NCBI GenBank assembly: GCA_016025055.1
Contig: CP065590.1
Span: 3,286,001-3,350,000 of the forward strand
Reading direction: 5' to 3'
From: Chryseobacterium indologenes
Lineage (GTDB): Bacteria > Bacteroidota > Bacteroidia > Flavobacteriales > Weeksellaceae
DNA: 64,000 nucleotides
The notes beneath the pieces were generated by a model. The model searched no databases. It saw only the letters and a program-made list of their open reading frames with translations, and was not told the DNA's origin. A program made the translations under genes and the position numbers. Each line of letters starts with the position of its first letter. The first letter of the stretch is position 1. Below are positions 1 to 8,763 of the stretch, in pieces.

Positions 1-669
1 ACCTCTCATACAATGCCTTTGAGCGGTTTTCACCAATTCGATATAGTCTTCACTGGTAATATTTGAGGTTTCCTCGCCGTTTTTTTCAAAAGGATAAACG
101 GGTGTATTTTGATTTTTGATGAGTGTTTCTAAAAGATGAAGCTCAGATTTTACCCCGTCGATCTGGTTTTCAATAATGTACATTTCATCATTAAAATGGT
201 TGATGGCAATGACATATTGGTAAAGTCTGTATCTGAGAATAGGAATTTCCACTTCAGGGCTCTGAGCTTTAAGACTGATATTTTCAAAGAACTGAACGGC
301 TTCAAAGCTGGTGTATCCAAAAAGGCTCTGTGCAGTTTCTTCAATAGGATCATTGGTCTTTTTACAGTCAAAAATCTTACGGAATTCTTCAAAAATATCA
401 GTGATATTGCGCTCCATGATAAACTGTTTTACCGGCGGAGTGGTAGGCAGTTTAATTTCAAATTCGTTCAGGTTTTTTACTTCAATTCCTGCAATGGCAT
501 TTACTGCAATAAAAGAAAAGTTGTTATCAATACTTTTTGAATCTGAACTTTCCAGAAGGATGGTATCCCTGAATTTATCTCTGATTTTAAGGTAGATATT
601 CATGGGAGTATGAAGGTCTCCCAGTGTTTTTTTCGAAACGGTTTTTATGTTAATTCTATCAGTAAGCAT
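1..669 (-). CDS. trpE: Anthranilate synthase component I, N-terminal part (runs off window)
   Basis: Only the first 223 codons are present; the gene continues past position 1. The reading frame from the ATG at 669 gives the typical N-terminal half of TrpE: a segment DKFRDTILLESSD followed by FSFIAVNAIAG, as in chorismate-binding enzymes, and at the window edge AQRHCMRG, which matches the conserved start of the catalytic domain. The enzyme makes anthranilate from chorismate and glutamine or ammonia, the first committed step of tryptophan synthesis. It is preceded by a Trp-rich leader peptide and a terminator, so it is probably attenuated. Identification is by recognised family sequence; the catalytic C-terminus cannot be checked here. 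Confidence 0.9.
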   Translation of the reverse strand, partial: MLTDRINIKTVSKKTLGDLHTPMNIYLKIRDKFRDTILLESSDSKSIDNNFSFIAVNAIAGIEVKNLNEFEIKLPTTPPVKQFIMERNITDIFEEFRKIFDCKKTNDPIEETAQSLFGYTSFEAVQFFENISLKAQSPEVEIPILRYRLYQYVIAINHFNDEMYIIENQIDGVKSELHLLETLIKNQNTPVYPFEKNGEETSNITSEDYIELVKTAQRHCMRG

Positions 670-701
670 CTGTAGTTTTGTTTTTAATGAAGGTAAGGAA
701 T

Positions 702-732
702 AAAAAAAGGCTTTAACGTTTCCGTCAAAGCC
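702..732 (-). terminator. Intrinsic terminator of the trp attenuator
   Basis: Read on the minus strand, GGCTTTGACG pairs with CGTTAAAGCC to give a 10-bp stem with one G-U pair and a GAAA tetraloop, followed by seven U (positions 708 to 702). It lies between the stop of the Trp-rich leader peptide (768) and the trpE start (669), the position expected of an attenuator. The 3' arm could instead pair with GGCTTT inside the leader ORF, an alternative 6-bp helix. I could not settle which helix is the real antiterminator. Confidence 0.85.
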
Positions 733-767
733 TATATATTGTTTATTTGATTATTTCTATTGTATAA

Positions 768-845
768 TTAACAACATGACAATACCTCCAGACCCGACGA
801 AGAGTTTGAAAGCCACCACCAATTATTGTTGTTTATTTTTAACAT
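768..845 (-). CDS. trpL: trp operon leader peptide (25 aa, three consecutive Trp)
   Basis: The 26-codon ORF from ATG at 845 to TAA at 768 encodes a peptide with Trp at residues 9, 10 and 11 (three CCA triplets on the plus strand at 813-821) and ends in Cys-Cys. It sits directly upstream of an intrinsic terminator and trpE. Tandem Trp codons in a short upstream ORF are the hallmark of ribosome-mediated attenuation: low charged Trp-tRNA stalls the ribosome and changes RNA pairing. It is too short to appear in ordinary gene calls. A trp leader RNA motif is known from Bacteroides; whether this one is homologous I cannot tell. Confidence 0.85.
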   Translation of the reverse strand: MLKINNNNWWWLSNSSSGLEVLSCC

Positions 846-849
846 GTGA

Positions 850-857
850 CAAATGTA
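850..857 (-). promoter_or_regulatory. -7 promoter element for trpL-trpE
   Basis: TACATTTG on the minus strand matches the Bacteroidetes -7 consensus TAnnTTTG exactly. It ends only four bases before the leader ATG (845), so transcription would begin at or very near the start codon and the leader would be translated leaderless or nearly so. No convincing -33 TTG at the usual 19-23 nt spacing was seen. Confidence 0.5.
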
Positions 858-922
858 GAAAATTTTTTAATACAAAAAATAAAAAATATCAAAAAATAAA
901 AAAACTTAATATCAAAATGTAC

Positions 923-1566
923 TTATTTCAATCGTTTACGTTCTTCTTTCAATTCTTTGAGTTTTGACTGGTATCCTTCTTCATCATAGTACTTTACATA
1001 GTTTTCCAGTGCAGAAATATACTCATCAATGAATTCTTTATTGGTTCTGTCTGCTTCATATTTGATCCTTGCAGAATTCACCGGAGCAAGCTTTGAATAT
1101 TTGTCTGCCATTTTTCCTTCTTCGGATTGTCCGTAAAGAATGACAATGTTTTTTTCATATCCGGGAATGTATTTCACGGGAAAAGAAACTTCCATCTGGG
1201 GAATTCTAATGGCATTTTCAATAGGATAAATGGCTGCAGTGGTGGTAGAAAAAAAGTTGAAATATATTTTCCGTTCTGCAACTTGACAATGGCTTCATAA
1301 TCATGAATATACATTTCGTTTAATGTGGAGTTGGTTTCCACATCAGAAGTTATAATTGCGGTACTTTCTACTCCGTATTTGTTCAAAAACCATGCATTTA
1401 TAAATTGACCTGCCACTCCGTTTAAGATCGCCAGAGGAATGATGGGAATCAGAAACCATCCTTTCTTTGTCAAAGCAGAGAGCCCGCCAAAGAATACCAA
1501 AAGCAGTATCACAGTATAAAAACCATGATGACTGGCAAAAAACAAAATTTTTGAAATCAAAACCAT
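923..1566 (-). CDS. Membrane protein of unknown function (frameshift in assembly)
   Basis: No family recognised. The start at 1566 gives an N-terminus with two hydrophobic segments (about residues 5-30 and 36-56), then a soluble region with a segment YIHDYEAIVKLQNGKYISTFF and a charged, helical C-terminus rich in Lys and Glu. The frame breaks at the seven-base run 1249-1255: one more T on the coding strand joins STFF to STTTAAIYPIENA and restores a 214-residue protein. An upstream ATG at 1620 would add 18 residues. It stands alone between trpL and the cupin lipoprotein gene. The break is probably a sequencing error, since both parts look conserved in style. Confidence 0.6.
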
Positions 1567-1678
1567 GTTTAAAGATAAGATTATCTTCTGACATATCGTT
1601 ATAATAAACGCTAAGTTCACAAACGGTCATTATTAAAGATTTTAAAATAGGTTTGTGGCCTTAGCGTTAAATAATAAA

Positions 1679-2134
1679 TTAATGTACAGGTTCTGAAAGT
1701 GGCAGGTCAGGAGACCCGCTGTAAAAAACAATCAGAGTGGCTCCCTTATCTCCCGTTTTGCCGCGGTGGGCCATGTTAACCATTTCAGGAAGTACTTGCC
1801 CTTGCTTTATCCATTGGGTTTTGCCGGTTTCCTTCACTTCGATCTGGATTTCTCCTTTTTCTACGTATGCCGCATTGATGACAGGATGCTTATGCCAATC
1901 CAATGCTTTGTTGGGAGGGACGGATATCTTAAGAACTGATATCTCAGGTTGCCCCGTCGGATAAGCAGGGTAGAGGGTACCTTCCCAGGATTTGGAAGTC
2001 TTCAATAACGTTACCGATTCAATTTTATCAGAATATTCAGATTTCTGATCATCAGATGAAGAATTGTCACAAGACAGAATGAGGGTAGAAAGTACAGCAA
2101 GCATTGATGTACTGAATAAATTTCTTTTAGTCAT
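1679..2134 (-). CDS. Cupin-domain lipoprotein
   Basis: A 151-residue protein with a lipoprotein signal peptide (lipobox LILSC near residue 22) followed by a Ser/Asp-rich linker and a single small cupin barrel (about residues 60-145). The cupin motif 1 region reads DWHKHPVINAAYVEKGE, with two His and a Glu suitable for metal binding; a second motif contains MAHRG. It is likely anchored in the cell envelope facing the periplasm. The substrate cannot be inferred. It is a single gene reading toward the unknown membrane protein. Confidence 0.8.
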   Translation of the reverse strand: MTKRNLFSTSMLAVLSTLILSCDNSSSDDQKSEYSDKIESVTLLKTSKSWEGTLYPAYPTGQPEISVLKISVPPNKALDWHKHPVINAAYVEKGEIQIEVKETGKTQWIKQGQVLPEMVNMAHRGKTGDKGATLIVFYSGSPDLPLSEPVH

Positions 2135-2276
2135 AGTTATAAATTATGAGTTGATGAACCTTTATGATCCGTTTCACAAAAATAATAATCAGATTTAATT
2201 TTCCCTAGTAAATGAATTATTTTTTGCTTTTTTACATAAAAACTACCTCTGAAAAAATATTCTTCAAAGAAAACAT

Positions 2277-2313
2277 TTGTCATAAGTTTAAAAGTTTATT
2301 TTTTATATTTTTG
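2277..2313 (+). promoter_or_regulatory. Promoter of the lipoprotein-cytochrome c operon
   Basis: TATTTTTG at 2306-2313 matches TAnnTTTG exactly, 18 nt before the ATG at 2332. A TTTG at 2277-2280 may be the -33 element, though the 25-nt spacing is a little long. Confidence 0.55.
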
Positions 2314-2331
2314 CTACCAAATTAGAAAACA

Positions 2332-2544
2332 ATGAAAAAAGTATTAGCAATCGCATTTATCGGAGGTTTATTATTAGCTAGCTGCTCTAAAAAAGTAGAT
2401 CATTCATTACAAGACAGCAATACCATGCTTGAAGAGCCTGCAGCAACTACTGTTGTAGATTCTACAGCTAAACCTGCCGCTGCTCCTGCTGCAACTCCTA
2501 CTGCTCCTGAAGCTGCTAAAACAGATTCTACTGCGAAGAAATAA
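2332..2544 (+). CDS. Small Ala/Thr/Pro-rich lipoprotein
   Basis: A 70-residue protein: lipoprotein signal peptide with lipobox LLASC (Cys18), then a low-complexity tail rich in Ala, Pro, Thr and Lys with no recognisable domain. Its stop codon overlaps the start of the cytochrome c gene by one base, so the two are co-transcribed and probably translationally coupled. It may be a spacer or partner lipoprotein for the cytochrome; function is unknown. Confidence 0.7.
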   Translation: MKKVLAIAFIGGLLLASCSKKVDHSLQDSNTMLEEPAATTVVDSTAKPAAAPAATPTAPEAAKTDSTAKK

Positions 2545-2918
2545 TGAAAAAAATATTTTTGGCAGGAATTGTAGGTCTTCTGACCATTTCCTGTTCTAAA
2601 AAAGAAAATACAGCTGAAGTGGCGACTGCTTCTGAAACACCAGCTGTTTCAGAACCTGCAAAATCTAATCTTTCCGGTGATCAGATCATCGAAACATTAG
2701 ATTGTTCAGGATGCCATTCGGCTACCGAGAGAATGATAGGACCTTCTTATCAGGAAATCGCCAACAAGTATTCTGAAAAGGATATTGAACTGCTGGCTTC
2801 CAAAATTATAGAAGGCGGAAGTGGTGTTTGGGGAGGTGTCCCTATGGCTGCCCATCCACAGGTATCTAAAGACGATGCCAAAAAGATGGTAGAATATATT
2901 TTAAGTCAGAAAAAATAA
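2544..2918 (+). CDS. Lipid-anchored c-type cytochrome
   Basis: A 124-residue lipoprotein (lipobox near Cys17) with one class I cytochrome c domain. The haem attachment motif CSGCH is at residues 54-58 and the likely axial Met is in GGVPMAAHP (Met101). The domain is preceded by a flexible Ala/Glu/Thr linker of about 25 residues, as expected for a membrane-tethered electron carrier. It overlaps the upstream lipoprotein gene by one base and is followed directly by rlmF. It probably shuttles electrons between respiratory complexes in the periplasm; the partner is not shown by context. Confidence 0.85.
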   Translation: MKKIFLAGIVGLLTISCSKKENTAEVATASETPAVSEPAKSNLSGDQIIETLDCSGCHSATERMIGPSYQEIANKYSEKDIELLASKIIEGGSGVWGGVPMAAHPQVSKDDAKKMVEYILSQKK

Positions 2919-3847
2919 ATGTCTACTGAAAAATCCAGTCTGCACACAAGAAATCTGCATCGCGATCCATACGATTTTGAGCAGCTTATTTCTTGTGTGC
3001 CGGAACTGAAGCATTATGTATTTGTCAATGCTTATCAGACAACAACGATTAATTTTAGCATTCCTAAAGCGGTAAAGTTGTTGAATAAGGCATTGTTGGA
3101 GCATTTTTATCATGTTAAAAACTGGGATATTCCCGATACCAATTTATGTCCTCCCATTCCCGGCAGGGCAGATTATGTGCACTATATTGCAGATCTGTTA
3201 GCAGAATCATCCGGTGAAATTCCGGCAGGAGTTGCTGTAAAAGGTCTGGATATAGGAACCGGAGCGAATCTTGTATATCCTTTAATTGCTCACCGGTCTT
3301 ACGGCTGGCAGATGCTGGGAACTGATATCAGTGATGATTCTCTTAAAAATGCACAGGAGATTTTAGACCAGAATCTGGATCTTCTTCCGGTAATTCAATT
3401 ACAACAACAGCCGGATCCAAAGCATATCTTTAAAAATATTCTGAAATCTGATAACCGGTTCACATTTTCGATGTGTAATCCCCCTTCCATGATTCCGAAG
3501 AAGCTGCGATGAAGGGAAATATCAGGAAAACAAAAAATATTAACAGATCAAAGAAACAAAAACCTTTACTCAATTTCAGCGGCCAACAGTCCGAATTATG
3601 GTGTGAAGGTGGTGAACTGGCTTTTATCAGCACAATGATTCGGGAAAGTGCAGAATTCGCATCGCAGGTTCTCTGGTTTACCTGTCTGGTTTCTAAAAAA
3701 GATAACTTACCCAAACTCTTGGAACTTTTAAAGAAAGTAAAGACTGCAGATTTCAAAATCATTGATATGGCTCAGGGACAGAAAGTAAGCAGAATGCTGG
3801 CCTGGACATTTATTCCTCAACAGAAGCAGAAATACTGGTTTACGTAA
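2919..3847 (+). CDS. rlmF: 23S rRNA (adenine(1618)-N(6))-methyltransferase (frameshift in assembly)
   Basis: The first part (2919-3512) contains the RlmF family start HTRNLHRDPYDF, the SAM-binding motif LDIGTGANL and the NPP of the catalytic NPPF motif. The frame is then lost at a run of five C (3480-3484). With one more C, the sequence reads NPPFHDSEEAA and runs on into the second part (to 3847), which ends in the usual RlmF C-terminus with WCEGGELAFI. The restored protein has 309 residues, normal for the family. It methylates N6 of A1618 in 23S rRNA. The gene starts immediately after the cytochrome c stop. The break is most likely a homopolymer error. Confidence 0.88.
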
Positions 3848-3910
3848 AATAGACCATGTCATTGTTTTGAACGTTAACATGATCTATTTTTAAATTTCTG
3901 AAAAAATCAA

Positions 3911-3942
3911 TTTGATGGTCAAGGCAAAAATGCCTAAATTTG
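3911..3942 (+). promoter_or_regulatory. lysS promoter
   Basis: TTTG at 3911-3914 and TAAATTTG at 3935-3942 are separated by 20 nt, a textbook Bacteroidetes promoter. The ATG of lysS follows 22 nt downstream. Confidence 0.75.
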
Positions 3943-3964
3943 TACGCTTTTAGAAAAATAAGAA

Positions 3965-5662
3965 ATGCAATTATCAGAACAAGAAATCATTAGAAGAGAA
4001 AAGCTGAATAAGCTTACTGAAATGGGGATTAACGCATTCCCTGCGGATGAGTATACGATTACAGATACTACAGAATCTATAAAACAGGACTTTTCTGAAA
4101 GTAAACAGGTGAAGATCGCTGGTAGATTAATGTCCCGCAGAATTCAGGGGAAGGCTTCTTTCGCGGAATTGCAGGATTCTAAAGGAAAAATTCAGGTTTA
4201 CTTCAACAGAGACGAAATCTGTCCGGGTGAAGATAAAGAATTATATAATGAAGTGTACAAACACCTTTTGGATATCGGTGATATTATCGGTATTGAAGGA
4301 GAATTGTTCACGACTCAGGTAGGGGAGAAGACGGTTTTAGTAAAAAACTTTACGCTTTTAACCAAAGCTTTACGTCCGCTTCCTCAGGCAAAAACGGATG
4401 AAAACGGGGTAGTACATGACGGATTTACAGATCCTGAATTGAGATACAGACAACGTTATGTGGATTTAACGGTAAACCCTCAGGTAAAAGAAATTTTCGT
4501 GAAGAGGACAAAATTGTTCAATGCGATGAGAACTTTCTTTAACGATGCAGGATATTTTGAAGTGGAAACTCCGATCTTGCAGTCGATTCCCGGTGGAGCA
4601 GCGGCAAAGCCTTTTATCACGCATCACAATGCTTTAGATATTCCATTATATTTAAGAATTGCCAATGAATTGTACCTGAAAAGATTGATCGTAGGTGGTT
4701 TTGACGGAGTATATGAGTTCTCTAAAAACTTCAGAAACGAAGGGATGGACAGAACCCACAACCCGGAGTTTACTGCTATGGAAATTTACGTAGCATATAA
4801 AGACTACAACTGGATGATGGATTTCACTGAGAAGTTATTGGAATTCTGTGCCATTCAGGTAAACGGAACTACGACTGCTACATTTGGAGAACATCATGTA
4901 GACTTTAAAGCTCCGTATCCAAGAGTTTCCATGACAGAAGCTATCCTGAAATTTACAGGTTTTGATATCACAGGAAAAACAGAGAAGGAATTGTATGATT
5001 TTGCAAAATCTATCGGTATTGAAGTGAATGAAACAATGGGGAAAGGGAAATTAATTGATGAGATCTTCGGTGAAAAATGTGAAGGAAACTTTATTCAGCC
5101 GACTTTCATTACGGATTATCCTGTTGAAATGTCTCCATTGACTAAAAAACACAGAAGCAAAGAAGGTTTAACAGAGCGTTTCGAATTGATGGTATGTGGT
5201 AAGGAAATTGCCAATGCTTATTCAGAGCTTAATGACCCGATTGATCAGAGAGAACGTTTTGAGGCTCAGATGGCCCTTTCTGAAAGAGGTGATGATGAGG
5301 CTATGTTTATTGATCAGGATTTCTTAAGAGCTCTTGAATACGGTATGCCACCAACCTCAGGATTAGGAATCGGAATGGACAGGCTGATCATGTTCTTAAC
5401 GAACAATGCATCGATCCAGGAAGTATTATTCTTCCCTCAGATGAGACCTGAAAAAGCCGTTCCGCAAATTGAACTGGGAGAGGATGAGAAAGTAATCCTA
5501 GAAATCCTAAATTCTCAGGAAGAACCGATGACTTTAGCTGAAGTAAAGGAAAGAAGCCAGTTATCAGGTAAAAAATGGGACAAAGCTTCCAAAACTTTGA
5601 CAAAGAATAATATTGTGAAAGTAGAGAAAATTGACGAAGTTCTTTTGATGAAGCTTGTATAG
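3965..5662 (+). CDS. lysS: Lysyl-tRNA synthetase, class II
   Basis: A 565-residue class II aminoacyl-tRNA synthetase. Residues about 55-160 form the OB-fold anticodon-binding domain (AGRLMSRRIQGK), followed by the catalytic core with motif 2 FRNEGMDRTHNPEF and motif 3 GLGIGMDRL. It attaches lysine to tRNA-Lys in the cytoplasm. The C-terminus carries about 65 residues beyond motif 3, with a predicted helical region (EEPMTLAEVKERSQLSGKKW); the length exceeds the E. coli enzyme. It is monocistronic, with its own promoter and a strong terminator. Confidence 0.97.
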   Translation: MQLSEQEIIRREKLNKLTEMGINAFPADEYTITDTTESIKQDFSESKQVKIAGRLMSRRIQGKASFAELQDSKGKIQVYFNRDEICPGEDKELYNEVYKHLLDIGDIIGIEGELFTTQVGEKTVLVKNFTLLTKALRPLPQAKTDENGVVHDGFTDPELRYRQRYVDLTVNPQVKEIFVKRTKLFNAMRTFFNDAGYFEVETPILQSIPGGAAAKPFITHHNALDIPLYLRIANELYLKRLIVGGFDGVYEFSKNFRNEGMDRTHNPEFTAMEIYVAYKDYNWMMDFTEKLLEFCAIQVNGTTTATFGEHHVDFKAPYPRVSMTEAILKFTGFDITGKTEKELYDFAKSIGIEVNETMGKGKLIDEIFGEKCEGNFIQPTFITDYPVEMSPLTKKHRSKEGLTERFELMVCGKEIANAYSELNDPIDQRERFEAQMALSERGDDEAMFIDQDFLRALEYGMPPTSGLGIGMDRLIMFLTNNASIQEVLFFPQMRPEKAVPQIELGEDEKVILEILNSQEEPMTLAEVKERSQLSGKKWDKASKTLTKNNIVKVEKIDEVLLMKLV

Positions 5663-5680
5663 TTTTATTAAAACAGATAT

Positions 5681-5721
5681 AAAAAAAACCGGTACAGACT
5701 TAGTGTGTACCGGTTTCTTTT
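5681..5721. terminator. Bidirectional terminator between lysS and the DfsB-like gene
   Basis: AAACCGGTAC (5686-5695) pairs with GTACCGGTTT (5707-5716), flanked by an A run on the left and a T-rich run on the right, so it can end transcripts from both converging genes. The stop codon of the minus-strand gene lies in its loop. Confidence 0.85.
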
Positions 5722-6214
5722 TCCATTTCCGGAGCTGCGTCCTGAAGTTTTTAAATGGGGCCACGGTATTGATATGAATCCATTTCCAAACCGGCCATTT
5801 TGCAGGTGTAGTTGCCCATTTTCTTTGTTCAGGAACAAATAAGATTTCATGATCAAGGCTTTCAATCCAGTCAATAATTTCGTTTACCTGACTTTGTAAC
5901 AGTTCTCTTTGCTGTTGCAGGCTGTAAGAGCCATATTGTTCGTAGAAAGACTGATATAATCCTTTTAAATTATTCCATTTGTAATCAGGGGTCGGTGTTT
6001 TTACTTCGATTCCTTTTCTTTCGTCAGCTTCCCATTGCAAGAGTAAATGGCTCCAGCCGAGTTGATAAGCTATGTTTTGTGAAGGCGTTTTGTCGACTCC
6101 ATGTTTATATAAACTTTTTTCGATTTCTTTTATATCATCAAACTCCTTATCATACAATTCATATCTTTTTCTAAGCTCATCGATGAGTTCTTTTTTATCC
6201 TTATATGTTTGCAT
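5700..6214 (-). CDS. ClbS/DfsB-like four-helix bundle protein (frameshift in assembly)
   Basis: From the ATG at 6214 (MQTYKDKKEL) the protein has the DinB-like four-helix architecture of the ClbS/DfsB family: LGWSHLLLQWEADE in helix 2 and KWPVWKWIHINTVAPF near the C-terminus. The raw frame runs on through the terminator to give an implausible tail. One extra A at the run 5748-5752 instead gives APFKKLQDAAPEMEKETGTH and a stop at 5700, 171 residues in all, which fits the family. Some members (ClbS) hydrolyse cyclopropane rings; most are uncharacterised. It lies 5 bp downstream of cydB. Confidence 0.8.
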
Positions 6215-6219
6215 AAGTT

Positions 6220-7224
6220 TTACTTTCTCAGTTTGCTGAATGAAGCCATCAGATAAAACAAAAACGGTAGAATAAATAATGATCCCAGCATTAAAGCCCA
6301 TCCTAAAGCAGAGATTGTTTTTTCAGGCGCCATATGTTCTAAAAGTGAAAGATGCTGCCCATTTCCCAACAGGATAATATTCGGGTTATGCTGATAAGTG
6401 GCAGCCACAAGGATCATTACCATCTGGAACCCTGCCAATGCACGTACAGGAAGCAATTTCTGGCGGTTCAACGCCCGAAGTATCAACAGCAATGCAATGG
6501 TTGCAAAAGCAATAGCCATAATTCCCAAAGGTTTTGAAAATACCCACATCAAAAGGGGAATATCTGAAATATAGGCAGTAGCAAAGACGAGAATTCCTGT
6601 AATCACTACAAAAATCATGGTTTGTTTTGATTTTCTGATCATCAATAGCAGTTCCTGTTTATCTCTGGTTTCTCTTAAAGAAAAAATAGAGGCCAGATAG
6701 GCACAAAGAGCTACCGTAAATAGACCAACCGAGACCCCAAACCAGTTGAGCCAGCTAAAAATATACAGATCCGGAAACGTGGTTGCATCAGGATTGATGG
6801 AATGCGAAACCGTTGCCGCTGCAATGAGCCCCAGGAAAAAAGGGGTCAAAAGACTCGCATAATAAAATATCTGTGTATATAAAACCTGCCAGTTATCTTT
6901 TACTGCATCATAATGTCTGAAGGTAAACGCTGTTCCTCTCGCAATAATCCCAACAAGCATGAGCACTAAGGGAATGTGGAGATACGTAGACATGGTCGTA
7001 TAGATCTCAGGAAAGCCTACAAAAAGAATAACAATGGCAATAATAAGCCACATATGATTGGCTTCCCAGACAGGAGCAATAGATTCGTACATGATCTCAT
7101 GGGTTTTATGCCGGGCTTTTTTATTGGTAAAAAGTTCAACAATACCTGCCCCAAAGTCAGCGCCACCCAAAATAATATAAAGACAGATGGAAAGCCATAG
7201 AAAGCCTATAACAATATAGATCAT
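6220..7224 (-). CDS. cydB: Cytochrome bd ubiquinol/menaquinol oxidase subunit II
   Basis: A 334-residue integral membrane protein with about eight to nine transmembrane helices. The N-terminus contains LGGADFGAGIVELF, a typical CydB sequence, and WEANHMWLI follows. It is the second subunit of the high-affinity cytochrome bd terminal oxidase in the inner membrane. Its ATG overlaps the cydA stop by four bases (ATGA), so the two are coupled. Length is normal for Bacteroidetes CydB. Confidence 0.95.
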   Translation of the reverse strand: MIYIVIGFLWLSICLYIILGGADFGAGIVELFTNKKARHKTHEIMYESIAPVWEANHMWLIIAIVILFVGFPEIYTTMSTYLHIPLVLMLVGIIARGTAFTFRHYDAVKDNWQVLYTQIFYYASLLTPFFLGLIAAATVSHSINPDATTFPDLYIFSWLNWFGVSVGLFTVALCAYLASIFSLRETRDKQELLLMIRKSKQTMIFVVITGILVFATAYISDIPLLMWVFSKPLGIMAIAFATIALLLILRALNRQKLLPVRALAGFQMVMILVAATYQHNPNIILLGNGQHLSLLEHMAPEKTISALGWALMLGSLFILPFLFYLMASFSKLRK

Positions 7225-8563
7225 GATTTTTTATTTTTATCGTTAAACTGTGGGTCTGTTGGGTCATAAAGTTTTGGTACCATTTGTACCTGTCTTCTTA
7301 ATAGGAATATCAGAATCAATGACAACGATATAAAGATCGCAGTGAAGAAGTAGAATGAATATTGTATTCCAGGCATGGGCGTTACCGCATCCACTGTTCT
7401 CATGATACCATAGATAATCCATGGTTGTCTTCCGACTTCTGTGACAGTCCATCCTGCTTCAAGCGCAATGTACCCGAAAGGAGTCGCAATTAAAAACGTT
7501 TTTAATAACCAGTGTCTGGATAACCATTGCTTTTTAAAGAAGAACGCATACAGGTAAACCGCCCCGATACAAATCATAATAACTCCAAAGAAAATCATGA
7601 TCTGAAAAGCGTAATGAACTACCGCAACCGGAGGCCATTCGTCCCTCGGGAAATCTTTAAGTCCCTTTACTTCCGCATTAAAATCATTACTTACCAGAAA
7701 GCTGAGAACCTTTGGAATTTTAACGGCATATTTAATTTCACCTTTTTCTTCATCAGGAATTCCCCCAATGACAAATGCTGCCCCTTTTTCTGTCTCAAAA
7801 TGAGCCTCCATGGCAGCCAGTTTAATGGGTTGTCTTTCAGCTACGGACTTCGCAGCTACATCACCGCTTAAAGGCGCACCAAATGCTCCGATAAGGGCGA
7901 AACCGACAGCAATTCTGAAAGCTTTGGTATGAAACTCAACATTCTTTTTCGCATGATCATAAAGGCATGAACTCCGGCTACAGCAAATCCCGTGGCACAA
8001 AAAGCGGCCACTGTCATATGGAGTGCCTGTGGAAACCAGGCTTCATTGAACATCGCTTTGATAGGATCTATATTGAGATATTGCCCGTTGATATAATCGA
8101 AGCCGGCCGGAGAGTTCATCCATGCGTTGGCGGCTACAACCAGAATTCCTGAAGCTAATCCGCTTACTCCTACCAGGAAACCACAAAACCAGTGAAACCA
8201 TTTGTTGAACCTTTCCCAACCATACAAGAAAAATCCGATGGCAATAGCCTCAATGAAGAATGCTGTTCCCTCAAGAGAAAATGGCATCCCGAAAATAGGA
8301 CCGGCATGTTTCATAAATCCAGGCCACAAAAGCCCCAGCTCAAAAGAAAGCATAGTTCCTGAAACGGCTCCGGTGGCAAAAAGGATAGCGACTCCCTTGC
8401 TCCAGGCTTTGGTAAGACCTTTATAAACTTCATTGTTTGTTTTAAGATACTTCCAGTGAGCAAAAGCCATTAAGAAAGGCATCACCATACCCACACAGGA
8501 AAATATAATATGAAAGCCCAGAGAAAGCGCCATCTGGGCACGGGCAGCAATAAAATCATCCAT
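7221..8563 (-). CDS. cydA: Cytochrome bd oxidase subunit I (frameshift in assembly)
   Basis: The first part (8563 to about 7946) has LSLGFHIIF with the first haem-ligand His, and WFPQALHMTVAAF with another. The second part has GWTVTEVGRQPW, the invariant GRQPW motif. The two are split at five T (7945-7949, plus strand); one extra base joins MIMRKK to NVEFHTKAF and gives 447 residues, the short-Q-loop form common in Bacteroidetes. The subunit holds haems b558, b595 and d and oxidises quinol with O2. It is the first gene of cydA-cydB and the break is very likely a sequencing error. Confidence 0.93.
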
Positions 8564-8740
8564 AATATCAACTTTTCAGTAAATAAATTTACGCATAAAT
8601 TATGGATGTGGAATATGATTTACAACAGTCTAGATGTAAGAAATAGATTTTAACTTTAAAAATTTTGACAACATCTAAATTAAGCTGGGTTAAGTGGATT
8701 TAGGATTAGTATTCTATGCAAAATAAATAGTAAATATTTG

Positions 8741-8748
8741 TACCTTTG
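8741..8748 (+). promoter_or_regulatory. -7 promoter element for the delta-60 repeat operon
   Basis: TACCTTTG matches TAnnTTTG and lies 15 nt before the ATG at 8764. No good -33 element was seen. The 200-nt divergent region between cydA and this gene holds nothing else recognisable. Confidence 0.5.
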
Positions 8749-8763
8749 CGAAAACTAAATATT

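Noticed and set aside
136..595. Plus-strand ORFs at 136-595
   Set aside because: They lie antisense to the clear TrpE frame and have no family similarity.
5564..5699. Long C-terminal extension of the DfsB-like protein
   Set aside because: It is produced by a one-base frame change at 5748-5752; the other frame gives a natural family C-terminus and a stop at 5700.
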